Shown piece after piece: positions 45,720 to 57,059 of a stretch of DNA of 64,000 nucleotides (within the stretch, counting starts at the first letter, position 1; each line of letters starts with the position of its first letter). Origin of the DNA: Acanthopleura granulata (taxonomy: Eukaryota; Mollusca; Polyplacophora; Chitonida; Chitonidae); contig JABBOT010000012.1 of the NCBI GenBank assembly GCA_016165875.1, positions 13,585,822 through 13,649,821 on the forward strand, written 5' to 3'. The position numbers and the translations under genes were made by a program. The notes below the pieces were generated by a model that ran no database searches, had not been told where the DNA came from, and saw only the letters and a list, made by a program, of their open reading frames with translations.

Positions 45720-47380
45720 TATATTTACTTGTGTTAATTAACCCACTGTATAAGCTCACGTCTTTTTTAGCTGAATTTGTTATTATCTTATTTTTTAGTA
45801 TATCCCATTGCTTTATTTTTTTATTCACATATTATCTGCAATAGATTTCCAGAATACATTGCGCATGGTTTCACGTCATAGGTTTGTTATCTATTTCAGG
45901 TTATACATTTTTATTTAATCTCATTATCACTGTGGCTTTGTAAAAAAAAGAAAAAAAGAACAACGGATTTAGCTTTTCAGTACAGATACAATCTTGCATT
46001 ATAAATTCATGTCAACACCTTACAATATCTACAACATTACCGTAAACAGCGCGACGAATCTAATCACTGGCTTTCAGATGGCCTCACCGCCTATAGCTTG
46101 GGCGTAAAATATGAATCGGGTATTGATGGCAATTAGAGGACCGTTGCAAATATCATAGGAAGTATTTCCGGTGTTACATATTTCTGAACGTATCAGGAAC
46201 ATCGCGCGACATTCATATATCAGTCTTTAACCGAACCTTCACGGCCAAAATTAGTAAATCCAAGACCTATTTAATGTCTTGGAGATCCCTTTTGCGAAAA
46301 AAATTTCACATCTAATGGGGGAACCTCTCCCGCCAAAGATAATATGGGTCAAACCTGTGTGGCCTGTTGTTCATTCCTACATTTGACGTTATGTGGGCAA
46401 ACGGATAGTGTTTAATCGTGCATGCAAGAGTGTAAGGATGGTCACGTCTCCTTCTGACCGAATGGCCAATGCGTGGGAAAAGGTATCAGGTTGCCACTAC
46501 GACACTGATGCTATAGAGCCATGGTAGTTACGTTTGACGAAACGTTACACCATCCTCTTAAAACGGGTCTCAGACTGGAGGACTTCATCCGTGGCTGAAT
46601 CAATGTTCAGGTGCCCTAGAGTATCGCTAAGCATGCTGCCTCTTCACGTCGTTGCTCGTACACTCGCCATGGGTAATTGACACGTTCTTGTACCGACAGT
46701 AAAAGAAACACAAAAAATGCCAGTCTAAAAATATTTTGTCTTTCAGAAGGTAGATTAATAATAATTGTTGTCAGCTGCAGGGATTCTGTAGCTGTGGTTC
46801 AGACACAATTCGGTTTCTTCTTCGCGCCTCAGTTTCGAAAAATATACTTACGTACATATATCTCTATCTATTTGTCCATTTACGCATCAACCCATGATGA
46901 CAGATAGAATGGCCAACGATCGACAGAACTCCAAATGTGGTGTTGAATTTCATCAGAATCACAGCATTTGGTTCTATATGTCTATGCCAACCTCAAGCAA
47001 GGTTTAACCCAGCTTCTACGTTATATAACACTAAATACAGCGCCACACGCATCACGCCACGTGATAGACTGATGTACTCTATAGGTGCATGTATGTTTAA
47101 CCGTTGGCGATGTAACTGTCATCGAGGATGGAGTTGCATTACTGTTCTCCGAAATTCATCCTTTATCTTCAAGATATACAATTACGACTTTTAATGTTCA
47201 TTTCATGAAAACTGAAAACAGTACAGTTTTCTGTAACCTACAGGTGAACTGAAGCACACAGTATAACATATAAAATGCGATAACTGTAGATCGGCGTCAT
47301 TTTTTTCCCATAGAGGCTACACTACGACTGTATATATATGCTTGTACGTCAGTACAGACAGACTCTGCAGTTATGATCAA
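45720..47380. other. Non-coding stretch
   Basis: No element recognised. Two plus frames of 76 and 85 codons (46,677 and 46,937) lack splice or domain support. Confidence 0.45.
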
Positions 47381-47387
47381 GAGACCA

Positions 47388-47524
47388 GGGACTAGATTCA
47401 TGAAGCGCACTTATATAAGCCTTCAACTACCATGACAACATAGGCCCTATGTTGCTGATATATGGAGCGAACTTAACTAATGACTATTTATAACACTAAG
47501 TACGCATCATGACACTGGGGCCAG
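47388..47524. mobile_element. Short MITE-like element, ~135 bp
   Basis: Left GGGACTAGATTCATGAAGCG then CACTTA; reverse complement of right GGCCCCAGTGTCATGATGCG then TACTTA. The ends are inverted over about 25 bp and resemble those at 35,918 and 4,839. Confidence 0.65.
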
Positions 47525-48246
47525 GGTTCAACCCCGAATCGGATCAATTTTCAGAGTTCACATATGAAATTCTGAAGACTTCCTGCATGGCTTGGGGACT
47601 AGCGTAAGGTATATGTACATGTATGTACAAAGTTCTGAAAGGAGTACGCTTTCTGTGGCTGAATAATGGGATATCATATTTACAGTTCTTTGGTGTCGCC
47701 TGCAGTGTCTGTCATAAAGAAAAAAAAATCTTAAAATGTCCCAAAATAATGTTAAAGGTAACGGTAAACTATACTATTCCCTAAAAACATGTTTTTGTCT
47801 AACTATTTATTCTCTTCTTGATAACTGTTAGCTTAATGTGGATTTTTTCTTCATTTGGCATCAGATGAGAAGAGTCCGTGGATTGATAATCATGATTGTT
47901 TCTCTGTAAATGTAGCGTAATAATTACCGTCACGTATCAAATTACAGCGTAAGGTTTCGTGAGGGATGAGTTGACGTTTATATACAGCTAGTCCTTGTCA
48001 TCTGAAACTACATTGGGAGTTTTACAGACTGTCTTAGTCATTTTTCCATCCCGATGCTCAATAAAGAGACCTGCCTAATTCAGAGAGCTGAAGGATATAT
48101 CTCCTGATTTAACAGTCTGACACCGACCGAATGAATGTCAGCAATATAAAACATGAAGACGGTACTTTTAGCGTTTTTCAATCTAGGACTGCCATGCACA
48201 GGCCAGGTCTGCATGTGGTACCATACATTTGGTTACAAGCATGATA

Positions 48247-48545
48247 TCATTTGATTTATTTGATTGGTATCCCCGGGGTTCTGTTCGGTTTTCTTCCCAC
48301 CATAACACCCGCCTCCGTCGTGTAAGTCAAATATTCTTGAGTACGGCGTAAAACACCAATCAAATAAATATATTTGATTGGTATTTTCCGCTGTACTCAA
48401 AGAATATTTTACGACCGAGGCAGGTATTGTGCATGATAGGAGGTAATCGGGCACAGCCCGGGAGGTAATCCACGATCATGCGCAAATTGCTGGCAGAACT
48501 TTGAAGAAGTTGAGCTGTAAGTACGACTCACGCCACCTATAAGAA
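48247..48545 (-). mobile_element. Family-1 SINE split by another SINE
   Basis: The reversed tail (ATTTGATTTATTTGATTGGT) starts at 48,249, is interrupted at 48,271, and resumes at 48,372 with ATTTGATTGGTATTTTCCGC, TGTACTCAAAGAATATTTTA and ATGCGCAAATTGCTGGCAGA. Confidence 0.85.
48271..48371 (+). mobile_element. 5'-truncated SINE inserted in a SINE tail
   Basis: Begins CCCCGGGGTTCTGTTCGGTT and ends GTACGGCGTAAAACACCAAT then CAAATAAATAT. Perfect 13-bp duplication ATTTGATTGGTAT at 48,258-48,270 and 48,372-48,384, derived from the host SINE's tail. Confidence 0.9.
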
Positions 48546-48811
48546 CACGCGCCTGTTCTGGCGACGACAGAAGTTACATCACAATAATCGACATGTGAAT
48601 CACTGGCATTGGTTATCAAGTTTGTGTGTGTGTGTTTTATTTTTATTTTTTTTTTTTACCACGGCTCGTTCTATCAACATATATCTGGAAATTTAGGATA
48701 TAGCACATTGCATATAGCTGTCATGGACCCCCCCCCCCATGCTTTACATATAGGTGTGTATATAGTTTATTATGGGATGGTTGAGCGTACTATCCCGGCG
48801 ACGATCGATTT

Positions 48812-49082
48812 ACATATTTAATTGGTGCTTTACGCCGTATAATTAATACAGAATATTTCACTTATACGGCTGCGCCCAGGATCATATATGGTGAGAGAAA
48901 ACCGTGCGACGACCGAGGGAACCCCACTACCATTTGCATGCTGCCGACAGACCTTCCCTAGTGAGAATGGAGAGAAACCCAGTATGAGATGGACTCGAAC
49001 TCATAGAGATCTTATTGGAGAGGGAGGTTCCTGCATCACAGTTTGGCGTTAGGGCGTTAACCACTCGGTCAAGAGGACTCCT
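48812..49082 (-). mobile_element. Family-1 SINE, near full length
   Basis: Tail ATTTAATTGGTGCTTTACGC, body with TGCTGCCGACAGACCTTCCC, and head with ATGGACTCGAACTCATAGAG (B-box, reversed) and GCGTTAACCACTCGGTCAAG (A-box, reversed). The tRNA-like head is well preserved. Confidence 0.9.
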
Positions 49083-49261
49083 TTTTACCTTACATAAAAC
49101 GGGAATAAAAATAAAAACTGGAACTGTCACGAAAGTTTTCGTTTTGGTCTAACCTATTTTGTTTTAAACTGAACAAAGCGGATGAGAAAGAAAAACCAAA
49201 AAGTTAGTATTATGCTGCATAAGTGGTGTCCAAAAATAAGGGTAAAATACAGCTGCTATAA

Positions 49262-50765
49262 CAGCAATGCCGGGGTTCAAGCCGGTATTTTCGGCCTATG
49301 TGTTATCAATTTGTGTTAACTAAGTGGTGTCTTCATATTTTAGCACATGGATGACCTAATTAAAAAGTGTACAGTTTTTGGATCCATCAATACATTGCAT
49401 GTACACTTTTAAGCATGTGTACAGATGTAAATGCCATATGTAGTAAATCGGCTTGTGAACAATATCTGAAGGCTTGTAAGTCCTCTATTAACACAGCACA
49501 ATGTATTTAGCGCACATGTCGTACATATGTAGTGATTTGTACTTTGTGATTTTCAGCTTTACGGGTGTAAAGCATTTCTGTAACATGATCTCCAAATATG
49601 GAGGAAGTTGCGAATTTTCACAATTGGTGTCGAAAGTATGCATCATAGGAAAAAGATAAGACCAGATAGGTGATGAGGACGTCAAACCTCGTCGGTTAGC
49701 ATATTGACGAAATTTGTACATTCATACTAAACACGAATTCATTGTAGATGCATTATATATCATATAGACGTATATATTCCAAACGTAGTAAATGGCACTT
49801 TTGTAAACTTTTGAAGCCTTAAAGATCCTTTTTTTAAGACAGCTCAAAGATTTTCAGCACCCATGCAATACATAAATAGCACTTACTACTGAGCGATCTT
49901 GAGTTTTAAAGCTTTAACCGTTTTCTGTCACGTCACCTGCAATTAAGGGAGAAATTGCTCTTTATCACACTTTGATTGCAATTTGTGACAAAAATATGCA
50001 TTGTGGTAAAGAAAAAAGACCAGATTCATGATCAGGACGTCAAACTACCTCAGGTTACATAGTTACGATATTTGTACATTCATCCTAAACACGAAGTCAT
50101 TTTGTAAACTCTTGAAGACCTGTACGTCCAGCATTTTTTAAGACAGCTCAAAGATCTTCAGTACACATACAAAACAAACATAGCGCTTTCCAATGAGCGA
50201 TCTTGAGCTTAATAGCTTTAACCACCTTCTCTCGCGTGACCTGCAAATATGGAGAGAATTGCGCTTTTTCGCAATTTGCGACAAAAGTATGCATCGCAAG
50301 AAAGAAATAAGACTAGATTAGTGATCAGGACGATATTTTCCTATGAACTCAACATGGCGGCCAAGTCAAGTGACCGAGGACATCCAAACTTTTATTCACA
50401 AAAGACAATCCTCAGGCCTTTTATCTACCTAAGTTTGGCGCACTTCTGCCTTGCTGGTTTAGCCGGAGAAATATTTCAACTTTGAAACTTGCAAAACTGG
50501 TGACTTTTCGGAGGGGGATATGTACTACTTAAGTTATGCTGACGTCACTTCCGGTTATGGAAAATTTGTTTTCATGCCTTGGGATGATGTTAGACCTTAA
50601 GACTGCGTCTCTAGCTTCATTGCTTATGGAGATACACCCACTTGCATTTTTGATGATGTCACGTCCGGTTTTCCAAAATTTGCATATTCGGAATCAGCGT
50701 CGCAAACTGCATCAGATAAAAAAATTTCCGACACTAAATTTCTTAACAGGTTAGAAAACATGTTA
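49262..50765 (+). repeat. Long interspersed repeat L, copy 1, internally tripled
   Basis: Starts with GCAATGCCGGGGTTCAAGCC, which contains a B-box-like GGTTCAAGCC. A ~300-350-bp module (GAAGTTGCGAATTTTCACAA, AAGTATGCATCATAGG, AGATAAGACCAG, GACGTCAAAC) appears at 49,598, 49,948 and 50,251. The unique end part has CTTTTATTCACAAAAGAC, CATGCCTTGGGATGATGTTA, CTAGCTTCATTGCTTATGGA and TCCGGTTTTCCAAAATTTGC. It aligns with 62,573-63,345. Confidence 0.85.
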
Positions 50766-51912
50766 AAAAAACGGGGCTTTTGGGCACATGACATATGTAC
50801 CCAAGAGCGAGCTTCTAGAATTTTCCACTAATCAAACTTTCCTATTCAAACTTGAAGTGCCTGAATGGCTTGAATCCCTGATAATGTGAACGATTTCAGT
50901 AGATGTCTCACCTAAAGGGCCACCTAGTAACAAAAATGATATTTAGCTAATGAAATATCACTTTTATCAGTAAAGGAAATCCTTGGTATTCAGTGATGTA
51001 TGAATAATAAAGTGTTTTACTATAAATACCACGTTACTATTTTTAGGCAATTGTGTCATCATTGGATAAACTCCTGCGCACGGTGTGAACAGAGTGATCG
51101 TTCATGGGGAGTAGATGCATAAAAAAGAACAAAGAAACCACTGCCAACAAGACCAGTCATGCCAGTCGATATTGCTAGAAGGATAAACTGCTGTACTACC
51201 AGCTAAGTTTGTTCAGCCCTGACTATTCTCCAGTGTAATTTTCAAACTGCTACAGATGCTTGTGATAATCCATCAGATCACCACAAAATATGAACTGCTT
51301 CTGTGTAACTGTACACACAAGACGAAGTACTTGATCGCCTACACTGAGCTACAAACTATAGCAGATGCCAAGCTGTCGGAGCAACAGGTATTCGGATTAA
51401 CATGGAAAAGGATCGTAAACACAGGTGGCAGGACCCTTGGTAATGAGGCCATTGATAAATGATGTGATTGACGAGTTGTTGCCTTTATGTTCCTGCAAAA
51501 GTGATGAAAGCACCAAAAACTAAGGAATTTAGAAAGGGATATCTTTGATAAGACACATTTGAACTTATCAAAAATGACTGCAAGCCACAGATTATAATGT
51601 TTAATATTTTTCATAAAAGTGACAATGGATAATTTAACTTCCCCACAAGTCATCAGGGACAACAAATTTACATGCCTTTCATTTTTCAGTCAGTAACGTT
51701 AGGGTATCTAGTATACTTGTGTGCAAAACTATATTATAGGTGCAACCGTATCCTGTTTTTCGCGTCTATGTTAAAGATGTTGACGTTTTCTCTACCACCA
51801 GAGCAGAGCATACTAAACCAGAATCTCTGATGAGCCAATAGCTCTACTGGTTGGGACAAAATTATCACTGAGTAGATCACAAAAAATATGTGTGTTTAAC
51901 GGACAATGGACA

Positions 51913-52330
51913 ATCAAAATTAAAGATTAATACTACGAAATAGGTATCTTGAATAACTTGTACCAAGTTTTGTTGAAATTGAACAAAAACTGTAACAGTA
52001 ATTAGTAGCATTTTCAAAGAAATGTTAACCTATGCCATATGAACAGAAAGATAGACGGAAAACTGATCATCGAAATGGAAAATCAACACTACGATTTAAA
52101 TCTAGACTTAAACCAATTTTCACTGAAATCGGACAAAAACCGTAGACGAGTTACATTGTTTTAAAGATATGTTAACATATAATGCAGGAATAAACAGACA
52201 GACGTACAACCGACCATCGGAATTAAAAATCGATACTACGAATCATGTATCTTGATGTAGTCTTCAACAAAGTTTGGTTGAACTCGGACAAAATCAGAGT
52301 AGCGTTTTAGATACAGTTTTTCATGCTCTG
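51913..52330. repeat. ~150-bp minisatellite, three units
   Basis: Units at 51,913, 52,069 and 52,216 share ATCGAAATTAAAAATCAATA (consensus), CTACGAA, CCAAGTTTTGTTGAAATTGG, ACAAAAACTGTAG and AAAGATATGTTAACATAT. Confidence 0.88.
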
Positions 52331-52929
52331 CTCACTCACCACATCAATTTTGAGTGGTCTTTCACTTTGTCAGTATTTTTTTGGCCGGAAGTCGGAAATA
52401 GAGTTTTTCTCGAACAAATTTCAATCCAACACTACACAAGCCTAAGTATATAGTATTTCATTGCTGAAGCCAAACACTGGGCCCTGGGCATTTCCATACA
52501 TGTGATTCTTGAATGCCAAATGAAACCAGTCTCCACTTAAACATGTAATATTTATCCTGGAATTATGTTTGAACAGTATGACCAGTTGGTTTCAATACAG
52601 TTACCGTCTGCTGGCAGTTACAGCCATAGGTATATAACCTTCCTGGAATTACGATTTGATCCAGAGATCTTTAAATGACTAGAACCAAATGCCAGACCTA
52701 GCATTAATATCGTATATCTACTAGTATGAAGCTAAGTAAAAGTTGGAATGTTATGAAAATCAATCGTGAAACTGAAAAACATTATCAATGAGGACATTTA
52801 TTCCATTGGGTTACACAAGTTCATGTGATGTTTTTCAAACATTTGCTGCATATCCAGAGGTAAATACGAAACACAGATCTTCACATTGAAAGGTAGGAAA
52901 AAAGCAGAGAGTAAGCGATTTACACAAAT

Positions 52930-53138
52930 TTATACAGAAATGAGCATTGATGCTTTTGTTCCATTAATGATAGAGATTGCTACACTAGTTCTCTTGCTTC
53001 CTGCCCTTTGACGTGCAGTTCTAGTGCTCCCGCCACTTATACCGGACGCCGTCCAGGAAAAAGCAGCGTACTGGAAACCTGTACCTGTAACAAGTGCGAC
53101 AAGTATATTTGGGGAGTTAGGATGTAAGGCCTCATCCA
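52930..53138 (-). CDS. Candidate terminal exon, minus strand
   Basis: A pyrimidine-rich stretch ending in AAATGAG (acceptor AG at 53,140-53,139) precedes an open frame of 69 codons to a stop at 52,930. A reversed AATAAA lies at 52,797-52,802, about 130 bp past the stop. The peptide is small-residue rich (SPNILVALVTGTGFQYAAFS then a STRTARQRAGSKRTS basic-Ser stretch). Codon use is varied and G+C is above the surroundings. No family recognised; AATAAA is common here, so the signal is weak evidence. Confidence 0.25.
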
Positions 53139-53334
53139 CTCATTTGAAGCAGGAGAGAGTCCTATGATTAGAAAACCTTTTTGCGGTCTTGATTTGGTTG
53201 GCCATTGTTCCCTTCATATGGGTCTCCTTTTTCCTCTTCTCTATTACAATCATCCCGTGGATCTTCTTTTTCCTCTTCTCTATTTCAAATCATCCCATGA
53301 GTCTTCTTTTTCCTCTTCTCTGTTTCAATCAAAG

Positions 53335-53705
53335 TAACTAAACAAGTGACAAACAATGGCGATCGAAGTAGCTAAGCAAGTAACAAGTAATTGCAAACGA
53401 AGTGGCTAAACAAGTGACAAGGAATTACAAACGAAATGACTAAACAAGTAGCAATCAATGGCAATCGAAGTGGCTAAATAAGTAACAATTAATTCCAAAC
53501 GAAGTGGCTAAACAAGTAATAATCAGTGGCAAACGAAGTGGCTAAAAATGTAATGAGCAATGGCAACCGAAGTTGCTAAACAAGATACAAGCAATGAAAC
53601 TAGCTAAACAAGTAACAAGGAATGACAATCGACATGACTAAACAAGTAACAAGCAATGGCAATCAAAGAGGCGAAACAAGTAACAAGCAATGACAACTGA
53701 AAAAG
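53335..53705. repeat. ~36-bp minisatellite
   Basis: About ten units vary on GAAGTGGCTAAACAAGTAAC then AAGCAATGGCAAAC. Array followed after 180 bp by further low-complexity DNA. Confidence 0.9.
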
Positions 53706-53899
53706 TAAGAATGGTATGTGCAATGTTAAATGTGTGTGTGTGGAAGTGGGATGGTTAGTTATGTGAAGGACTAGAATTTTTTTATTTCGCGCTTCGTCGT
53801 TTATGTTTTGGGAGGCTCGTGCTGTTGGGTTAAGGATAATACTTGTTATCTTGTGTTATTTCGGGTAGATGCAATATAAACTAACAAACTAAGGGAAAT

Positions 53900-54620
53900 G
53901 TAGGCAACTGAATAACAAGGCAACTAAATAACATATCGCGGAAAAGAAAAGAGAAATCGCGGAAAAGAAGTAAATCTCGGCAAAGAAAGAAATCGCAACA
54001 AATAAAGAAATCGCTCCAAAGAAGGGAAGCAAGTCGAAGCAAAGACAGGAAGGAATTCGGGGCAAAGAAATGAAGAAAATCGAGTCAAAGAAAAACAAAT
54101 CAACGCAAGGCAATTAAATAAAAAAATCAAGGCAATTAAGTAACAAATCTCGAAAAGCGACACGTCGATAAGAAATGGCCACAATTCTTTCCAATGAAAA
54201 ATCTATCTAAATAAACTAATGATCTAAGTAAGTAAACTAAAGAGCCAAATAAATAAGCTAGTTGCCTAACTTGATACTTTTTTCAAGTACTGTGCCATAA
54301 ATAAACTAAATAAATTTACTATTTAAAAAAACTAACTAAAAGAACTAAGTAAACTAAGAGAACCAAATAAACTAAATGAAGTATGTAGCAATAGAATCAA
54401 GGCAACTGAATAACGACTCGCGACACGTTTTTTATTTTTATCAAGTACTATGCCATAAATAAACTAAATAAATGAACTATTTAAATAAACTAACTAAAAG
54501 AACTAAATAAACTAAACAACTAAATAAAGTAAACAAATAAGGGAATACAAAGGTAAACAACTGGCTTATGAACTATAAGATTAAATAAGATAAACAGACT
54601 GACTATCAAATAACTAAATA
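53900..54620. repeat. Low-complexity AACTAAATAA and AGAAATCGC region
   Basis: The first part (53,930-54,110) repeats CAAAGAAAGAAATCGC-like words; the second (54,200-54,620) is built of AACTAAATAAA and CTAACTAAAAG words. Frames crossing it are compositional artefacts. Confidence 0.85.
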
Positions 54621-54734
54621 TCTACTTCTCTATCACTGTAATTGTCTACTTCACTATCTCTGTAACTAAATACTTTAAATACCTTAAATACTGTAATACC
54701 CTAAATATATAGCACATCATCACACTTTTTACCC

Positions 54735-54912
54735 TTTACCAATAGCCTGTATCTCTCTGCGAGCGCGCTGCTCCTTCCGTCCGTCTGCAACGTGTTCAGA
54801 ATTTCAAGGCTTCATAGATACACAGCTCCACCCCCTCCCACACTCTCTTCTCCGAGTCTGAATAGCGGCGAACGTCAATGACAAGCACACGCGGGAATTC
54901 TGTCATTATTTG
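54735..54912 (+). promoter_or_regulatory. CpG-containing patch, candidate gene 5' end
   Basis: Against an A+T-rich background this patch holds GCGAGCGCGCTGCTCCTTCC, GTCCGTCTGC, AATAGCGGCGAACG and CACGCGGG. It contains the ATG at 54,878 and runs to a consensus donor TTTG|GTGAGT at 54,913. A promoter plus first exon is the simplest reading. Confidence 0.35.
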
Positions 54913-55217
54913 GTGAGTGCAGGTGAGCTTTATTCTGCTTTTGTTTTTTTAGGCTTGTTAGATAAGCTGTCTTGCCTTTCCCTGGTTGCTTGATTTCACT
55001 GTGAAGCCGTTCCAGTGATATACTGACTAACAATGAAGCCAGCTTGGAGACTTTTGTTGCAAATAGAGAACAAAGTACTGAATGTCTTCATATATACACT
55101 ACAGAGATACAGGTTGAGTGCTGTCCTCACACAGCCAGGTGGCCAAGTTCCAGGTTAACCCCTTATGCACCACGGACTGCAGTCTCAGGTGGTTTGCAAA
55201 CGAAAGATATCTCATGA
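54878..55217 (+). CDS. Candidate two-exon open frame, 78 codons
   Basis: Exon 1 is 54,878-54,912: ATG, then MTSTRGNSVII and two bases of a twelfth codon, ending at GTGAGT; unspliced, the frame stops at once. Exon 2 would start at 55,016 after a 103-bp intron ending in a pyrimidine-rich acceptor (AAGCCGTTCCAG). Spliced, the frame stays open for another 66 codons to TGA at 55,215, including NNEASLETFVANREQSTECL. A weak donor (CAG|GTTGAG, 55,106) could end exon 2 earlier. No domain was recognised and no signal peptide is visible. Confidence 0.25.
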
Positions 55218-55219
55218 CG

Positions 55220-56790
55220 AGCACATGGAAATAACGACAAGCAAATGTGTGACAGTTTACTTATCTATCTATCTATCTATGGGGTGTAGAAATCTTTCCA
55301 TTCTGCTCATTTAAACATTTTTCTGTGGTAAAAGTTTACTTTTATTCCAAATTTACTTCTTGGATGAGGTTCCATAAGGGTAAGTATCCGGAGCAGAGTG
55401 CACTCCCTGCTCTCTCCATAGTATAGATATGAAGATATTCATTATTTTTATTTCGAGCTCGTGTCTTGCAGAGGACATTATGGGTTTATTCCCATTTCGC
55501 TGGTCTGTCCCCATTGCTGCCGACTGCACTGAAAGTATATGGTGCAACGCGTGCTTAGGGCATGCCTCAATCAAGGTTGCTGGATAATGCCTTCGGACTG
55601 ACAGTGAACACATTTCACAGTCGTCTTAAACTTAACACTCCCCCCTCCCCATGCACTAATTATGATCTTGGGGGTGAACAACCCTGTAGAATTTAAATCT
55701 TTTGAGCAATGCACAAGTTCAGTAAGGGCGTAAATCGTTTCCAACCACCAAAGTACATGTATAAAGTAAGAAGCTGTAAAACTCTCCAAAATTAATATAG
55801 TAAATATACATTTTCGAAATTTTTGAAGGGCTGAAGCTCTAGTATTCAACAGTATAACTCAACGATTTGGATACTTACGTTCGCCTATAGTCTTTAAGCC
55901 TCATTGATTTTCAGCTTTAGAGCTATAACGGTTGTCTATGGTGTGTTCTTCAAACATTAGAAACACCCTCCCGTTATAACTTTTGATTCCAGTTTAGGTT
56001 CAGAAAAAGTATATATCAGAGAAAAAAATAACCCAGACTCGTCTTTAACACGCCAAACTGCATGTACCTGTGTACGTTTTCTTTCAAAATTGAAAACCAC
56101 ATCATTACGTGACATAACTGACCATAACTGGCGAGCTTTCAACCGATTTGAATAAACTTTTCAAACTTTATAGCCCTATTAGATGTCGATTTTCAATGCA
56201 ATCGGACAACTTAAGCAGTTCTGGAGACAACAAATTTTCTAGATTTTCCTACATATCTATAACCCGGGACTAAAATAACAGTTATATTAGTCTCAGCTAT
56301 TTCATGTCGGCCATAAGTAGGTACGCGGATACGTGACGTTTTACAGACCATCATGTTACACAAGCAATTTGATCGAAATGGTGTCGTAGGATTGATAAAC
56401 CTTTGGAGTGGTCAGCTGGAGTTTGAGTGGTCATTTACGAACAACTGAGAGTTCTGTTGCCTTATCCCCGATTTGGTCGGCGGTTGGTCTTATGCAATGC
56501 TTGTACCATTACGTACAAGAGAGAGTCCTGAATTAGGCCGTGGGTCTCATTTAAACAATAGTTGTATCACATCAAGATTTAAGCTGTTCAGATCTATTCA
56601 CAGGTTAAGTACGATTTATCCCAGCCATGCATTATAGGCCTAAGGTTTGTTTTCCCGAAACTCCCAAGTTTTTGTGGCCAAATACTTGGCTGTGCGGTAT
56701 GCAGTCTTTAAACCTTCATTGTTAAGAGAACAATATTTATATCCAATTTATAACTATTTGTCAAATACAGAAGATGATTTAAACAGATAA
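55220..56790. other. Non-coding stretch
   Basis: Contains a short (TCTA)n run at 55,261-55,280. The 55,830-56,230 part (TCAGCTTTAGAGCTATAACG and CGATTTTCAATGCAATCGGA) faintly resembles modules of repeat L and of the 150-bp array, suggesting old repeats. No exon was recognised. Confidence 0.4.
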
Positions 56791-56811
56791 GGATGATATT
56801 AACACTGAAGG

Positions 56812-57054
56812 GAAACAGTCAGTGTGAGAACGAGGATGATGGCATCGTGTTTGTACAGGATGATCTCTGTATGGAGACAGTGTGAGAGCTGGTGCAGGTG
56901 TATCAGAGTTTATTTGGAAGATAAATCTATTTACATTAATGTATCTGGATCCAGCACCAATGATGATTACATGAAGTCTTGCAAAAAATTCAACAGTACC
57001 TTAGTCGAACAGGGATGGGCAGTTTCCAGAAATCATAACCAGGAGCATGCATAA
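56812..57054 (+). CDS. Protein-like segment in two frames, exon or pseudogene fragment
   Basis: An acidic peptide (CENEDDGIVFVQDDLCMETV) is open in one frame to about 56,885, and a second frame then reads VYLEDKSIYINVSGSSTNDD and continues to TAA at 57,052. The two would join if GTGAGAGCTGGTGCAG (16 bp) were absent, which is too short for an intron. It may be a frameshifted relic or two alternative exons. A duplicated ACAGTGTGAGA word flanks the first part. No family recognised. Confidence 0.15.
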   Translation, partial: ETVSVRTRMMASCLYRMISVWRQCESWCRCIRVYLEDKSIYINVSGSSTNDDYMKSCKKFNSTLVEQGWAVSRNHNQEHA

Positions 57055-57059
57055 TCAGC

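Noticed and set aside
48965..49082. tRNA gene on the minus strand
   Set aside because: Good A- and B-box words, but they continue into the SINE body and tail; no acceptor stem pairing was seen.
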